Assembly (NCBI GenBank): GCA_008973525.1
Contig: WACJ01000350.1
Location: 62,001-126,000, forward strand
Direction of reading: 5' to 3'
Origin: Stenopsyche tienmushanensis
Taxonomy: Eukaryota; Arthropoda; Insecta; Trichoptera; Stenopsychidae
DNA length: 64,000 nt
Position 1 is the first letter of the stretch. Each line of letters begins with the position of its first letter. Under the pieces are notes generated by a model. The model did not search any database. It saw nothing but the letters and a program-made list of their open reading frames with translations, and had not been told where the DNA came from. Position numbers and translations under genes: made by a program. Below are positions 23,831 to 36,011 of the stretch, one piece after another.

Positions 23831-24209
23831 TTACCTCTTTAAGGGGTCATATGCTTTCACTCATTTTAATAATTACATTTTTTTAAGCAAGTGCAAATAT
23901 AATATTTTTTTCGATACATATTTTGGATTTTGCAGCCTATTGTAAAGATGAGAATAAATTCCGAGAAAGATTCAATATTATCTTCCGAGAAGAACCTTTT
24001 CTTGCCTAAACCAACGTATCATCACGCTAAGTGCACGAGCACGTGCTGTCAAGTGAACGATTCAAAAATTTTCGCGCCAAAATTCTTAGATAATGAAAAC
24101 TTAATTTTTGTACTCAAAACCGGATTTTCAGGACAAAAAAATAGATTTTGAAGGTCACAATTTTTGTTTAAAAACCGGTTTTTGAAAACCGAATAGCCCT
24201 ATACTAAAT

Positions 24210-25815
24210 GCAAAAAAATAGGCATACAAAGGCGATGAAAACAATACCACAAGTGGTAGAGCAATATATACTAAAAATTGATATTGGACAATGCTAAGAG
24301 ATTAAAAATCACGAAGAAGATTCAGAAGGTTGATCTTTTGAATCAATAGTGGATCAACTACCATATTTTTGTAAGACAATGCTAAATTTTATGTTGCTAG
24401 AATAAGTTATTAAAACAATTGTCAATGTGACAAATTGTATATTTATACAGTTGGATTTATTGTTTGATATTCTTAGGAGAAACGTAAATTAGGTAATAAA
24501 TGTATAAGAGGCAATAGAGGCAATGAAAAAGTTGTAACGATGATTGAAGCAAAATTGTACATGAGAATATTGCGAGGTAAATAGGCAATCATTCGGCGGA
24601 GAAAAAGGTGCGTTCTAGTCGTTACCTGAAAGGGTTAAAGATTAAGGGTCAAATGTCCACATGAGAAAAAATTGTTACATTTTTTTCCAAAGGGACTTCG
24701 TGTAACGAAATTGTTTGAATCGTCATGCTAGGTCATTTTAAAATTTATAGAATGAAAGCCTCAAGAAATTAGGTTTTTTTATGCATCACTTTTGTGAAGC
24801 GAAGAACTGCAAATTTAATTTTCATTTATCCGGTACACGACATTCGGGAGTTTGAAAACTTTACGAAAAAAAAAATACTACGGCGCTTGCCTGAATTTTC
24901 ATTAGCAGTTGAAGTAAAAACCCATAATCTTCTTGGTTTTCTTCGAAAGTAATTGTGTTGAAACTTTATTAATTTAGCTTTCACAAGCTGTTTACAGTTT
25001 GTTGTTATCATGTGTACACATTCAAAGTTATTAAAGTTGGAAAGTGCAGAAATCTTTTTTTTTAATTTCGCGTAAGATAATACACTGAATAGCTAAAATG
25101 TAAAAAGTTTAAACTGAAAATCTTTAAACAAGTTTCCCATCGTACGTTTAGATACTAAATATTTTCCTTGAGAAAGTGAAAAAGTCTTTGTCAAAAAGAT
25201 TACTCCATCTATTTATTTCAGTGGAAAATATTATATATGTAAAATTAAAGAACCCTGAATAATGAAGGAATGGCAACATGCGTCGGAGGGTGAGTGGGAT
25301 ATTGCTTAATCAAATGCGACGGTGGGTTGTTTGTTATCCTTGTAAAATTATTCACGATCGCTGGAGGGATGCGGAAACCCTCCTTCATGTCGAAGACTGA
25401 GCAAGGATACCGTATTGCATTAAAAAGGGAACAAGCAGTCGCTTTAAAATGACAACAATATAGTTTCAAAATATCGACCCTGCCACCGTTTTATATTCAA
25501 TGTATGTAAGCATCGGAAGCCTTATTGAATAACATGAGCCTTATTCAATATTTCATCTCCAATAAATAATATTCAAGCAGTCGAAGCAATAAACATTACC
25601 CCTTTATAAGGAGAAAAACATATAATGAATGTAAATTTAACCATCGTATATAAATATAAGAATTGAGTATTACACGGGCCAGGTTTAATTATATGATATT
25701 TGCTTGTATTTTTTATGATCAAAATGCATGTGTGTCATTGTCGTAGTATTTCCACTCATACTATATGATTATGAATGACTTTGAATCGAACTGATGCAAG
25801 ATACATCGAATTTAT
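24210..25815. other. Unassigned AT-rich DNA
   Basis: No gene, RNA or repeat edge recognised. About 25230-25470 is more balanced, without a convincing frame. Confidence 0.5.
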
Positions 25816-25819
25816 GGAT

Positions 25820-25940
25820 GTTTACTGTAAAAAGTGAAGGCATTGATATGAATATAGAGAATATTCAAGAATTACTGTTGGCAAAAAAGTCTGATGAAGC
25901 AAATTTGGTAGAAATAGCAACAATAGTAGCCCAAAATTCA
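25820..25940 (+). pseudogene. Possible pogo/Tigger-like transposase C-terminal scrap
   Basis: A frame of about 40 codons reads IDMNIENIQELLLAKKSDEA and then LVEIATIVAQ before a stop. This resembles the acidic C-terminal tail of Tigger/pogo transposases, where a helix with IQELL is followed by a short gap and a second leucine-rich helix. The match is short and from memory. A pogo-type source would fit the pogo-like MITEs elsewhere in the window, but nothing proves they belong together. Confidence 0.35.
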
Positions 25941-26035
25941 TAGAACTTAAGTAGAGAAGGAAATCATAAAACGCATAATGAATAACACAGACTTGTCACA
26001 GACAGATCTTTAAAAGACCATCTACTTCATTGTAG

Positions 26036-26160
26036 AAACAAATTTGGGAGATTGAAAATATTTTTACTTCTGATCGATCATCTCAATCTAGGTAAAACCC
26101 GATTTCCTGGCCTTGACAAAGTAAATATTGAGGCGATTAATCAAGTTATGTCGGGCCGTT
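26036..26160 (+). repeat. tRNA-derived SINE, 3' body fragment
   Basis: Matches the inverse of the SINE at 44170-44413 after its tRNA-like head: AAATTTGGGAGATTGAAAAT, CGATTTCCTGGCC, AAAGTAAATATTGAGGCGAT. It stops abruptly at the R1-clade fragment beginning at 26161. Confidence 0.65.
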
Positions 26161-27150
26161 TACAAGTGGTCTTGCTTGTTCTTTTTTTTTCCTGTGAAAG
26201 ATGAATCTTGCATAAGACACCCTGAGTTTGATTCCTTGTCCGTCTCTGTCCCCCTGATATTGTTTTTCACATTGCTTCTGGACAGATGGTCTGACCTTAG
26301 GTAACTGGCCCTATTGTAGTGTTGGAAAGCCGTTCTGCACCTTTCTCTCTCATTGTCCTCTTTGGAGCTCAGGATTTCTTCAATGTAATCGCGCCAAAGG
26401 TCCCAGTTCTTCTTATTTGCCATCATGCTGTGGACCATGATGTCAACGTTGAGCTCGGCTACCTCGAGTGATTGTTTTAGCGAATTTCTCTGGGCTGCCT
26501 AAGCCTCACAGTCAGTGATGGTGTGTTCTGCATCGTCGATCTCCGCTTGCCAATTCGGTTCAGGTACGCACCGAAGCATCCATGCCCAGTGAGCACCTGA
26601 GTCAAGCGGTAGGTCGTTTCGCTGTGTTTTCGGGCCCACCATCATAGCTGGACTGATCCCATCTCTGTTGCCAGGATTCCTTCAGTTTCTGGTCGTGTAC
26701 TGTGCGGTTTTTGGGATCTACGTAGTCCAAGGTCCTCTTCTTTGCCTGGAGGTCCAGCGGGGGTATTCCAGCGATCACGCGCACTGCGTCTTCGAACACT
26801 GTCCTGTACTCTACGGTGTCTTGGAGCGCTCCCTGTCGCTAGACCCTGGTGAGCTTGCTCCAATGTTGGGCATGAGCCATTCAAGCTCGCTGGCCACCTT
26901 CTGCGCTTTCTGCGCAACTTCTTCTATGTGCTTGCTAAAGGTCAGCTTGTCGTCCATGAGGATCCCAAGATATCTTAGCGTTTTGCTGTATTCCACCTCG
27001 TGTCCTCCAATAACAAGCTGCTTGATCCTCGGTCTTCTCCGCCTGCTGTATATCATTGCCTCTGTTTTCTCGGCCACTAACTGCAGGCGATTTTCCCACA
27101 TCCATGCTTTGATTGTAGCGAGAGAAATTGGCTTACACTTGATTTGCAAA
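26161..27150 (-). pseudogene. R1-clade non-LTR retrotransposon ORF2, 3' part, frameshifted
   Basis: Minus-strand pieces in three frames together cover the end of an R1-clade reverse transcriptase ORF2. From the N-terminal side: LVAEKTEAM and the KTLRYLGILMDDKLTFSKHI block after the catalytic palm; IAGIPPLDLQAKKR of the thumb; QVLTGHGCFGAYLNRIGK, which is close to the R1 signature; and the C-terminal stretch NWDLWRDYIEEILSSKE. Compared with the sister copy at 62340-63190, about 120 bp is deleted between the residues MPNIGA and the IAGIPP block. The catalytic YADD region and endonuclease are absent. It is a 5'-truncated dead copy, as is usual for LINEs. Confidence 0.85.
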
Positions 27151-27159
27151 AGTAGCTAG

Positions 27160-28484
27160 AGATACATTTTAAAATCAATGCTATTTTGATCATAGATTGA
27201 GCATATGTCTATAAAAAAATATTTTTCCTTGAAAAGTCTCATATGAAGAATATGAGAGGTCGGGGTATTTTATACTTAAACGTTAAAGTCCAGGCAAGCT
27301 TTTCAAAAAATGCATAAAACTCTACTATTTTCGTAAAATTGATATAATTCTTAAAGCAGATTATAGATTGAAACAAAAATTCACTAGTGCTTTTGATAAT
27401 TTATCTAAAACAGATGATCTAAACTCAATAAGAAGAAGACGTAAAGATAATGTATGTATATATGTAGTTCAATGCATAAAGCTATGTATTTGTTTGTCAA
27501 ACCAATTATTTAGTAGAAAAAAAGTTTCGATGAAGTTCAGTAAATAAGATCTTTAGCTGAAAACTTTATTCTTTCGCACATACAAAGGACAAGTTCGTAA
27601 AATAAATGAAACGTTATGTAATAGTCGAACTGTTTTGAGAATAGCGTTAATACGACAGCAACAAACAAGAATATTAATGCCGCAGAGAAGAATTCGGATG
27701 GATGTTAGAAGGTAGTAGTCCAGCGTATTCCCTTAATTTTCCACAACACAAAGCAATTCAATGGGAAAAAAGATCTCCGAATGCTTCCCCATCTCGCCTT
27801 AAAGAAGAAACATTGCCCAGCGTAAACATCGGAACGCTACCAGTGAACAAATGTTTACCTAATTATTTATAATTTATCCTTAAGACGTTAGGGGATCCGG
27901 CATGGAATTCCTCGGCGAAATTGGGATATCCATGGAATGCACAAAAAGTGGGGTCTCGGTAATTAATACACCCTCCTAACGAAGAACGTCCTAACGAACT
28001 CTCCGAGTGGCCATTTGTTAAATTAACTTTTGTACCGGAAATAACAGACCAATCTAGATAGTGCGAATTAATGAACGCCTCTTCATTCATATAAAACATT
28101 CAGCCGGCGGACGCACCTACGGCCACGCTTACCCTTTCACTCCGGCCACGCATTACTCATGAGCGGATTCTCTTCGATGCTCTCTTACAGCCTCCAACTA
28201 TTGTCCCTCTTTAAGCAACATTCATCACAAATTAAATTATTTAGGGTACAGTTGACAAACACCATACTATGAAAATTTATGGTGCCAAAACAAGAGATCC
28301 TTTGTCGATTTGGGATCCGGCTAACCATGGATTTTGGTCCTTTTGAAAACGGATTGAGAATTCTGGGACGAAGGATTTCCATCCCTATTGATCAAGAATA
28401 TATTATTATCAAACGTACTATTCTATATAATGTCGACCAAAGCTACATAAAAAAAGTGCCTCATACAATAAACCAAGTTTATTA
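27160..28484. other. Unassigned DNA, no gene seen
   Basis: About 27690-28200 is more balanced in composition. No recognisable protein, RNA or repeat copy. Confidence 0.45.
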
Positions 28485-28488
28485 TTTC

Positions 28489-28560
28489 CAGTGGCGGATT
28501 TAGTATTTGAAAGTCTAAATATTTTCACTATTGTATAGGGAAATCCGATCGTGCTTAGTA
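28489..28560. repeat. CAGTGGCGGATTTAG terminus-like motif
   Basis: CAGTGGCGGATTTAG resembles a hAT-type terminal repeat found in many animal genomes. No matching inverted partner was found in the window, so this is an isolated end or chance. Confidence 0.25.
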
Positions 28561-28942
28561 ATTTCTTGAGAGGGAAAATTATAATTAATTATTTTTTTTT
28601 CATTTTTAATAATGAATAATTCGGTTTAGAAATAAAATTTATTGTTAATTAAAATAATTTGTAAATTGTATTACTCGACGATCCTACCATACACTATATT
28701 TTTTGCTCCATGAATATTGACTTTTGGATTCAGTAAATTATGACTCAACCTTATAGATTTAAACGTATTTATCCTGGTTCAACTGGATTTTCTGGATCTG
28801 AAAAAGCAAATACTGATACAATTAATAACGTCAGGCAGGATTACCAATTAGTGATTTATTTGTAATGATAACATAATACAATTTATTCAAATGATCTCAT
28901 CATAATTAACATAAATTGCATATCATGTTCCTAAATAGAATA

Positions 28943-29527
28943 TACGAGGCATGTTCAGAAAGTAAGTGTACTATGACCATAACGGGCTGTGGTTTTTTAT
29001 TTATGGCCTTAGTGTTTTGGAATCGAAAAGTTATCATTTTGGTCGAATTTCTGCCTCAAGGGGAGATCATCAAAGTACAACAATATTGTGAGACCTTTAA
29101 AATCTCAAAAGTTTCAAACAAAATAAGGGGAGTTCTGACAAGAGGAGTGTGCTTATTGCACGACAACGCCCGTCCTCACACAGCCTTAGCCACTAAGGCA
29201 GTCTTGTACTCATCCTCTTACTTGTTGCCTTTAAATTATCATCATTTCACCTTCTTGAAAGTACACATTGGAGGAATTAAATTTTCAATCGAAGAGCAGA
29301 CGCAAAAAGTGGTTCTAAAGTTGGGGAAAGAGCTGGCGGGAGATTTCTTCGAGGAGGGCATAAAAAAGCTTGTGCCACGGCTCATCACAAACATTAAACG
29401 AGATGACAATTATTTGAAAAAATAGTCAATAAATGTATCAAAAATATCCAGTAATATTTTTTAAAATACACTTTTTGTACAAAAATATAAAAATCTAATA
29501 CACTTACTTTACGAATAGACTTCGTAG
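28943..29527 (+). mobile_element. Second mariner element, internally deleted (585 bp)
   Basis: Inverted repeats of about 30 bp close the element. The left one (28943-28972) starts TACGAGGCATG and contains AAAGTAAGTGTA. The right one (29498-29527), read inverted, starts TACGAAGTC and contains AAAGTAAGTGTA. The subfamily differs from 13324-14217 in both termini and protein. The remaining length is under half of a full mariner. The interior encodes the C-terminal third of the transposase. Confidence 0.85.
28985..29425 (+). pseudogene. mariner transposase C-terminal remnant
   Basis: The frame carries VEFLPQGEIIKVQQYCET, then GVCLLHDNARPHTA with the second catalytic Asp, and the tail KELAGDFFEEGIKKLVPR before a stop after NYLKK. 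These match the C-terminal half of mariner transposases. The third catalytic block, normally SPDLAPSDYHLF, is degraded to LLPLNYHHF, so its aspartate is replaced by Asn. The N-terminal DNA-binding domain and first aspartate are deleted. Catalytically dead by sequence. Confidence 0.9.
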
Positions 29528-32500
29528 CTAAAAACAGAATTAATTTATGAATAATGTCCAGGTCGACATATTTCAACAATTGCCGAGTTTTATTTGATTT
29601 GATGCCGAGCTGTAAACATTTTATTTCGGCTTTTAAACCGAGTCGTGGAGTTAATATTTTGCAATGATAGTTCATTATTAAAGTCGCTGAGAAGCGCCGT
29701 TGTAAGAAGCTTTTTCTGTTTATCTCCGACTTAATTTTGAATTTATTTTTACGGTCTGTTTAGGGCAATTAAAGCAGAGGTTGACTCCAGGCCGGAGAGC
29801 GGGAACATCACTGGATATTTGGTCGGAAGCTTTTAAAGGCTCGATTATAGAAAATAGATTTTTATTAACGAAATATTTCGCAATGGTAGTTTTGCGAGCG
29901 CGTATTTCGCGTTTAAATTCGTATAAAATTGGGTCATCTAGGTTTTAGAACCATTCGAGTTTATTGAGTCCATAAATCCCGACATTTTAACATTTTACTC
30001 TCCTATAAATTCTGACTATTATTTTTATTCGTGACGATTAAATTTCATCGCTCAGTTTGACAATGGCTTTCGATGATAATAAAACCATAACAATATATTT
30101 CGTTGATGTCATCGTTTCTGGTAAAGTTTTTACCAGTCATAAACATAAAATATTCGGCAACAGATTTGGCGGTAGTAAACACGAGCACGCAATCGAATAT
30201 ATATTGTTCATCAATTCTTTTGCCATTATGAATAATGGCAATTTAACGAAACATACGTCATTGAAATAGTTTTTATATTATTATAAAACTTCGTATAACA
30301 CAAATTTACACTGCACGATATTTTCGTGGAACCATATTATTGTATTGTAGGAGAGGTAAGTGTGTTCCAAATTTTGCCACACATATCCTAATTTGCTCAT
30401 ATAAATGAAATCTTTTTACAGTTTTGATGATGGACACATAAAAATGGAAACATCTATATACATTCAGTTCGTTTGAATGATTGTGATCCCTTTGACGAAG
30501 AAGTAACGATATTAAGGGGGACAATTACGATCGGTTCTAAAAACCCGATAATAAAGTTGGGGGAATATCACGAAAACACTTGAAAGTGCGGTCGTTAGTA
30601 TAATTACTGCTCTCTGTGCTCATCATTTCAGATTAAATAACCGGTTTCAGTAGGATGCCGTAATCGTACCAACTTTCAATAACTTTTTTCAGCTTTAATA
30701 GCGATCGGAAATCATGAACTTTGTTGGAAGAGTAATTAAAATTTTAAGCACACCATAAAATAAATTAATTGTTCCAAGTTCGCGCAAGTGGCGGAGAGAG
30801 AATCAAAGGATCATAAAACGCTGTTTTGTTGCTATAATAAGCTTTGTAGAGAGAACCATTCCGCCAACAAAGAGGATCTGAATAGGAGTTCTGGAGCATT
30901 TGTCATCAATGGCTTGCTACGGCTTGTCCTCGAAAGCCTTTTGTTGTGTCCTCCATATATGGTTTCCGGAGCTAATAGAGCGCCGGATTAAAACCGATTA
31001 TATTTTTACAATTTATCTTCTGTGCCGGGAGCCAATTGCTTTATATGAAGCAAAGCAAAGCAAACTGAAGAAATAGATTTTCAGGTCTTTTTTTTTTTGG
31101 AAAAAAAAGAGAAAAATTATTACATTTTAACTCTGTACGGCCTGTGATGTAAAAGATGTCATTTCTGCTGTTACGTGAAAATGCAAACACGGACTGTAAA
31201 GAGTTAATATTCAAACTAAATAGCTGTCATCGTCCGATTGCATATTCAATCAATTAAACGTGTTTATATTCATTAAATTCAAATGTAACATTATGCATGG
31301 GTAAGGATAAAACAAAGATTGTTTTATTGTAGGTTTGACAATCAGTGTCGTATTTCATAGAATTGATGTTATTGGAAATTAAAGAAGACGTTGATAAATG
31401 TGTAAGCTTCATAATAGTACATCAATTAAAAAATCATATTGTCAATATCAAATATTTCAAATGTATGTCTGTCTGTTTTTTGCATGATATACTATGTATT
31501 TAGTCTGAAAAATATAGCCATTTTAACGACAACACGGTCTCTCCCATAAAACATTTCAACCTGCCTCTATTTGCATATTTTGTAGGGATTATGAAAATAA
31601 AAGGACCACCCTTACTTTAAAAAACGTAAAAAAATGGGATTATAAAAAATGTAAAGAAAATTTTCTTGGAAGATGATGGTGCGCTTTGACAGGGACATTT
31701 TCATATTTCTTTTTAGAAGTGTTTTCCTGCGATGAAAATTCGTATCATTTTATTCGCGTCCAGGTATGTACCTATTATTATTTCACTAGGAGTCTGATTA
31801 AAACTGTAGCTTCGGTTTGTTTTAGCTTTGGCTGAATCCAGCTTTTAGAGCGGACAACTTAGCATGTATAATTGAAGAGTACCACGCTTTTAGATGCCTT
31901 TTTTTATTTGCCCAGGAAAAACAATATGCAGCTTGCTCCATGCATATACATGTGTATATATCTGGATAAAAACGTCGGGGGGTGCAGTTTGGGTGAGGTT
32001 TTGCCGCGGAAAGTTTCATTGCATCATAAATTTAAATAAAAGCGTGGCATCCGCTTTTTCACTTGTGTCCCAGAGCGGGTCGTTGGCCACAAGTTTATTG
32101 TTCGTAAAGATTGTTATGGCGCCGACCGCAACTATGTCAGAAATGTGAACTGTGTTTGCTTTAATTAAATCTGAACGAAGCTGGAAGAAGAGGCACACGT
32201 GTGCCTTCCATTTCCGCTATGGACCAATGGAACGACCTTCCCTCCCTTGGGGAAAACCTAACTCTTATCAATAAATAATAAACCTTCTGACTTAAAACGC
32301 GTGCACTCTTTTTCTTGATTTTCTTGGCGTACGCCGAAACCAAAAATAAATAAATTCATCCGTGGAGTACCTGAGCTAAGACTCTCCCCTACCAAAAGCT
32401 TTAAATTTAATTTCATGCAAAATAATGCCACAAATACCCGATATGCAAATTATTAAAGCCGAGTGATAAATAATTGACATTGATGTATGACTGGGTGATA

Positions 32501-32825
32501 CAGATGATATATTGTTCAATTGTCAAATGTAGATCCGTTATTTTGACACAGCATAAGCACTATCTTAGCTGAGGGTGGCAATGTAACACAAATAAGATGC
32601 ATTATCGTTCGATATGTGTTAATAATTTATCGTTGATTTCTAATGACTGTAGAAATGAGATATATGTCAAAATGCATTTAAAGATAAAATAATATGTTTA
32701 TTATTTATCATCGTTTATTAACTCTATGTATTATTTAATTCGTATGTTAAATAAATTAAAACAATTATGTATGAAGTGGAACAACTCAAAGTTGCGGCGG
32801 AGGATATGGGTTTTGCGCCTTCAAG
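29528..32825. other. Unassigned DNA, no gene seen
   Basis: About 30780-31000 and 31800-32350 are more balanced. Several 60-85-codon frames on both strands there overlap each other and show no domain. No repeat copy recognised. Confidence 0.45.
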
Positions 32826-33513
32826 GATTTTTTAATCGGTTCTTTTAACATTTTTTGGTGCAAAAAGTATTAAATATAGAATATTGATATTTAGTACACA
32901 GACTAGGAGATCTTCAATAAATACACACATATTTTTTTTAAGTTTGAAAAAGTATAGTAGTGGGAGTGGGGAGAGCCACATATGTCGATGGACGAGCGAT
33001 AACATTCTTCACCACGGAAGTCTTAAGTCCTGAATAAATAATTTTCAGCAAAAAAATTGAACATATTTTTATTTTCTATAATATTGTGTATAGCCTAGAC
33101 TACAATTGAAAAGAAATATTGAAAAATAAAATAAAAGTGAGCGATCAAAAAAAAGTTTGTGTTTTTACTAGCATTTTTTGTTGTATTTTGTTCATTAAAT
33201 AAACAATTTTGAATATTTTTAGATAATTGTAGTCTAAACGATGAAAATGTATATTATAAATTTGCTTGCTAAATTTCATAAATAACGCTTTTCTAGAGAA
33301 TGTGGGAACACTTCCATAAGCTTTGAAAAAGTAGTTTCTCCTTTCCTTAGCTTCGCGAAGCACATCTTCTCCTCGTCGGCATATAACTTTGCGAATTTCA
33401 TTTATATCGACTTGAAATTTATTGAACGTATTCTTAAACACTGGTTCTTTCCGATACATAAAAAAAGAAAAAAATATTTTTTGAACCAACAAGGTAGAAA
33501 CGTTCCTTAAGGT
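32826..33513 (+). mobile_element. TTAA-flanked TIR element, copy 2
   Basis: Aligns with copies 1 and 3 through GGTGCAAAAAGTATTAAATA, GGGAGAGCCACATATGTCG, CTTAAGTCCTGAATAAATA and TTGAAATTTATTGAACG. The right end ACAAGGTAGAAACGTTCCTT is followed by AA, making TTAA. The left terminus has decayed. It contains a 115-codon minus-strand frame discussed separately. Confidence 0.75.
33145..33492 (-). CDS. Open frame in TIR element, conserved in part in sister copies
   Basis: A 115-codon frame with MYRKEPVFKNTFNKFQVD, INEIRKVICRRGEDVLREAK and RKALFMKFSK. The same phase in copy 3 (36058-36320, plus strand) reads YRKEPMFKNTFGKFQVGI, NEIRKVIGRLGEAALCEAK and ALFIKFDK with two stops. The two differ by an apparently in-frame indel of roughly 18-21 bp. 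Copy 1 keeps KEPMFKSTFSEFQVDINEI before losing phase. I recognise no domain. It could be a short element-encoded protein or a coincidence in a young repeat. The Met start is uncertain. Confidence 0.3.
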   Translation of the reverse strand: MLVQKIFFSFFMYRKEPVFKNTFNKFQVDINEIRKVICRRGEDVLREAKERRNYFFKAYGSVPTFSRKALFMKFSKQIYNIHFHRLDYNYLKIFKIVYLMNKIQQKMLVKTQTFF

Positions 33514-36011
33514 GCGTCACTTTACATACTCGTAGGAAATGTATTTATATTTTTAACAAGAAAGAATAAATGTGGTTTTGGGTTTTAATCATTTTAGGTG
33601 ACTCCCGTAACCAATGTCTTAATAAAACAGCTCCACATTAAAGTCTCGCAACTGGGTCTTAATCTCTGAAAATTTTATGATAAAAATGTAAAAAAGAATG
33701 AATCCTAGTAGAATTTATATTTTTTTAATTTTAAGCATGAAATTTATTGAATAAAACAGTTTTTATTAGATGCTATGATCCCTAACATTTTTGATGAACC
33801 ATGATTTTCATTTCAAATAAGAGTGTTTTAAATTCCGTTCCGAAATATCATAATCTGTCGATAGTGTTATAGTTATGGGATTACTAAGCCATGGACGAAT
33901 TTAAGTCAATTGGATAAATGATGAAAAAATTTGAAAAAAAACGCTAATTTCAATTAATCTTAATAACCAAGAATGAGTCCTATACCATCTGATGGTGATT
34001 TTGATGATTCAGTTATTATTATAAGAAAATTCTTGGTTCAACGCTTGGAAATATTTAAGGACTTAATTGCGAATAAAACAATACACATATAAATAGCTAA
34101 AATAGAAAATATTTTTAGCTACATTGCGAAAGTATTAAAATCAACGATGTCGTTAATATAAGGAACTATTTTGTATAGTATTATCTAAAAAGATTGAAAT
34201 TTGTATTATTTTCAAAAATCAATATCATCCAAAGCTATTCTTTCCATAAAAAATTGTAATCCATAAAGCTTGTTTGTGTTTGGAGCACTTTTTGCACGGC
34301 ATAAGAGGATTCGGGGCTAAAGTATACAAGATCAAATGTTTTTTCAGCAACTTCGACCATGATTCTTCGATATTAGGTAGAATTTGAATGGCCTCATTTT
34401 TTAAAAAGATCCGAATAAAATTATGCGACAATTAAATACAAGCGTTAGCAGCGAAATGTTTCTTTGCTCTCTTGGTACGTTGATATCGGTTTTTCCGACT
34501 AAGTTAATGAAGAAAGCGCAAACGTAGCTGGAAGGAAAACTTCATTACTTGAAAGGGCGAGCAGTCTTGACACCAGCCATACTAACTCACTCTTGAACAA
34601 ACAGAGATCAGGTAACTATTTTATATATTTTAGTGCTAAAGCTCTAGTTACATCTTTTTTGATAAACGACTACAGTAAAGCTTTGCACGACATTATCATG
34701 CTTTTATCTCATGTATTCAATGTCTAAATTGATGGTAAAACTCTTTAATATGAATTAGAAGAAAGATTTTGAAAAAAAAATATCAATCAAAAGTTCATGT
34801 TCGATAAAAATATACGAAAAACATTTTCATTTACCGCCAATGGTAGACTTTATTTAAGTTTCACATGAATTATTAACGTCTTGAATCAAATAGAAAGTTT
34901 CTTTTAATGGATTTTGTTGGTCATTGTTTAAGTTTCAGTAATTAACACATTAAATAGACTAAACGATCTGTGACAAGTGCTTCAAACGCTCATATGGAAC
35001 GAGTATATTAATTAATTCGGTCAAAAATATTTATATTATCCGAAAATTTATATTAAATATTCTTGATGTCAGTGAGGCGTCAAACATTGGTTTCCATCTC
35101 TCTCGTTGACTCTCCATCTGTACAAACTTATGCCACGATGTGATAAAATATCCTGCTTAATCTTCACTATACAAACAGTAGTTAAAACTAGTTAGTCTTA
35201 GATAAGCTACTCACTAGGCTTGTCAAATTTAATCTGCAAAAGATGTTTGCTCGGAAGAGATCATTATGAAGCTGATCTAGTATATGATATAAGAGGGCTC
35301 GTATAATAATATATTTTTTAAACTGGAAAACATCATTAGAATATTTAGTATCCATAAAATAATTTCTATCATTTTTTCCCACTGTTTAGTAATTTCCGAA
35401 AATCATTTCTAAAAATCGAGTTTAAAAGTTGAATTTATAAACTAACCCCCATTACATTTTCATTTAATAAAAATGATAATCTTTTTTGAGTTCAATCCTA
35501 GTGATTGACAGTATATTGCTCCTGTTGTTGTCCGATAAGATTCCAACAATTAAAGCTCAATTATGGACAGTTAATATTGATTATACACACTTCGTCAAGA
35601 AAGAAGCATATATTATTTTTGAACACCTTAATGCGGTTAACGACGATTTATTGGAAATAAATCTAGCTTTGTAGATAAATAGAAGTATCTCTATGAGCGA
35701 ATAATGAAGTTATCATTATTTTTAAACACACCATGTCTACATTTGATAATGCATTTGAAAACTTACGAAAAATAAAACGTTTCTAGATATAAAGATCATT
35801 TTTATCCATAAGAATGGTCCTATTCCAGCAACCTCCTTCCTTATATTATTCCTCGTATAAGATTTCTTATTTCTTCCATCTTATGAACTTCGCTGTCTAT
35901 CTTTGTTCTTTATCATTATTCAATAATCAATCAGATAATAGAGTTTATGTAAGCTTGTTACACATGGTAAATATCACAACAATTATAAGATTGTGAAAAA
36001 ATATCTGGATA
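33514..36011. other. Unassigned DNA, no gene seen
   Basis: AT-rich. A frame at about 35540-35671 reads KIPTIKAQLWTVNIDYTHF and then KKEAYIIFEHLNAVNDDLLE, with protein-like composition but no family I recognise. It may be an old transposon scrap. No other feature. Confidence 0.4.

Larger units (their letters stand above)
22904..24201. mobile_element. hAT-like TAGGGCTT family, copy 2, with 8-bp target duplication
   Basis: The element begins TAGGGCTTATACAAAAACCG and ends AACCGAATAGCCCTA. It is flanked by a perfect 8-bp direct repeat, TACTAAAT, at 22896-22903 and 24202-24209. An 8-bp duplication plus a TAGGG terminus is diagnostic of the hAT superfamily. CGGTTTT repeats lie inside both ends. There is no readable transposase. 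The interior has been invaded by TTAA-ended repeats (23099-23501 and 23506-23830), so the element is non-autonomous and older than those insertions. Confidence 0.85.

Noticed and set aside
26668..27159. 163-codon plus-strand frame
   Set aside because: Antisense of the R1-clade reverse transcriptase fragment, which explains the open frame.
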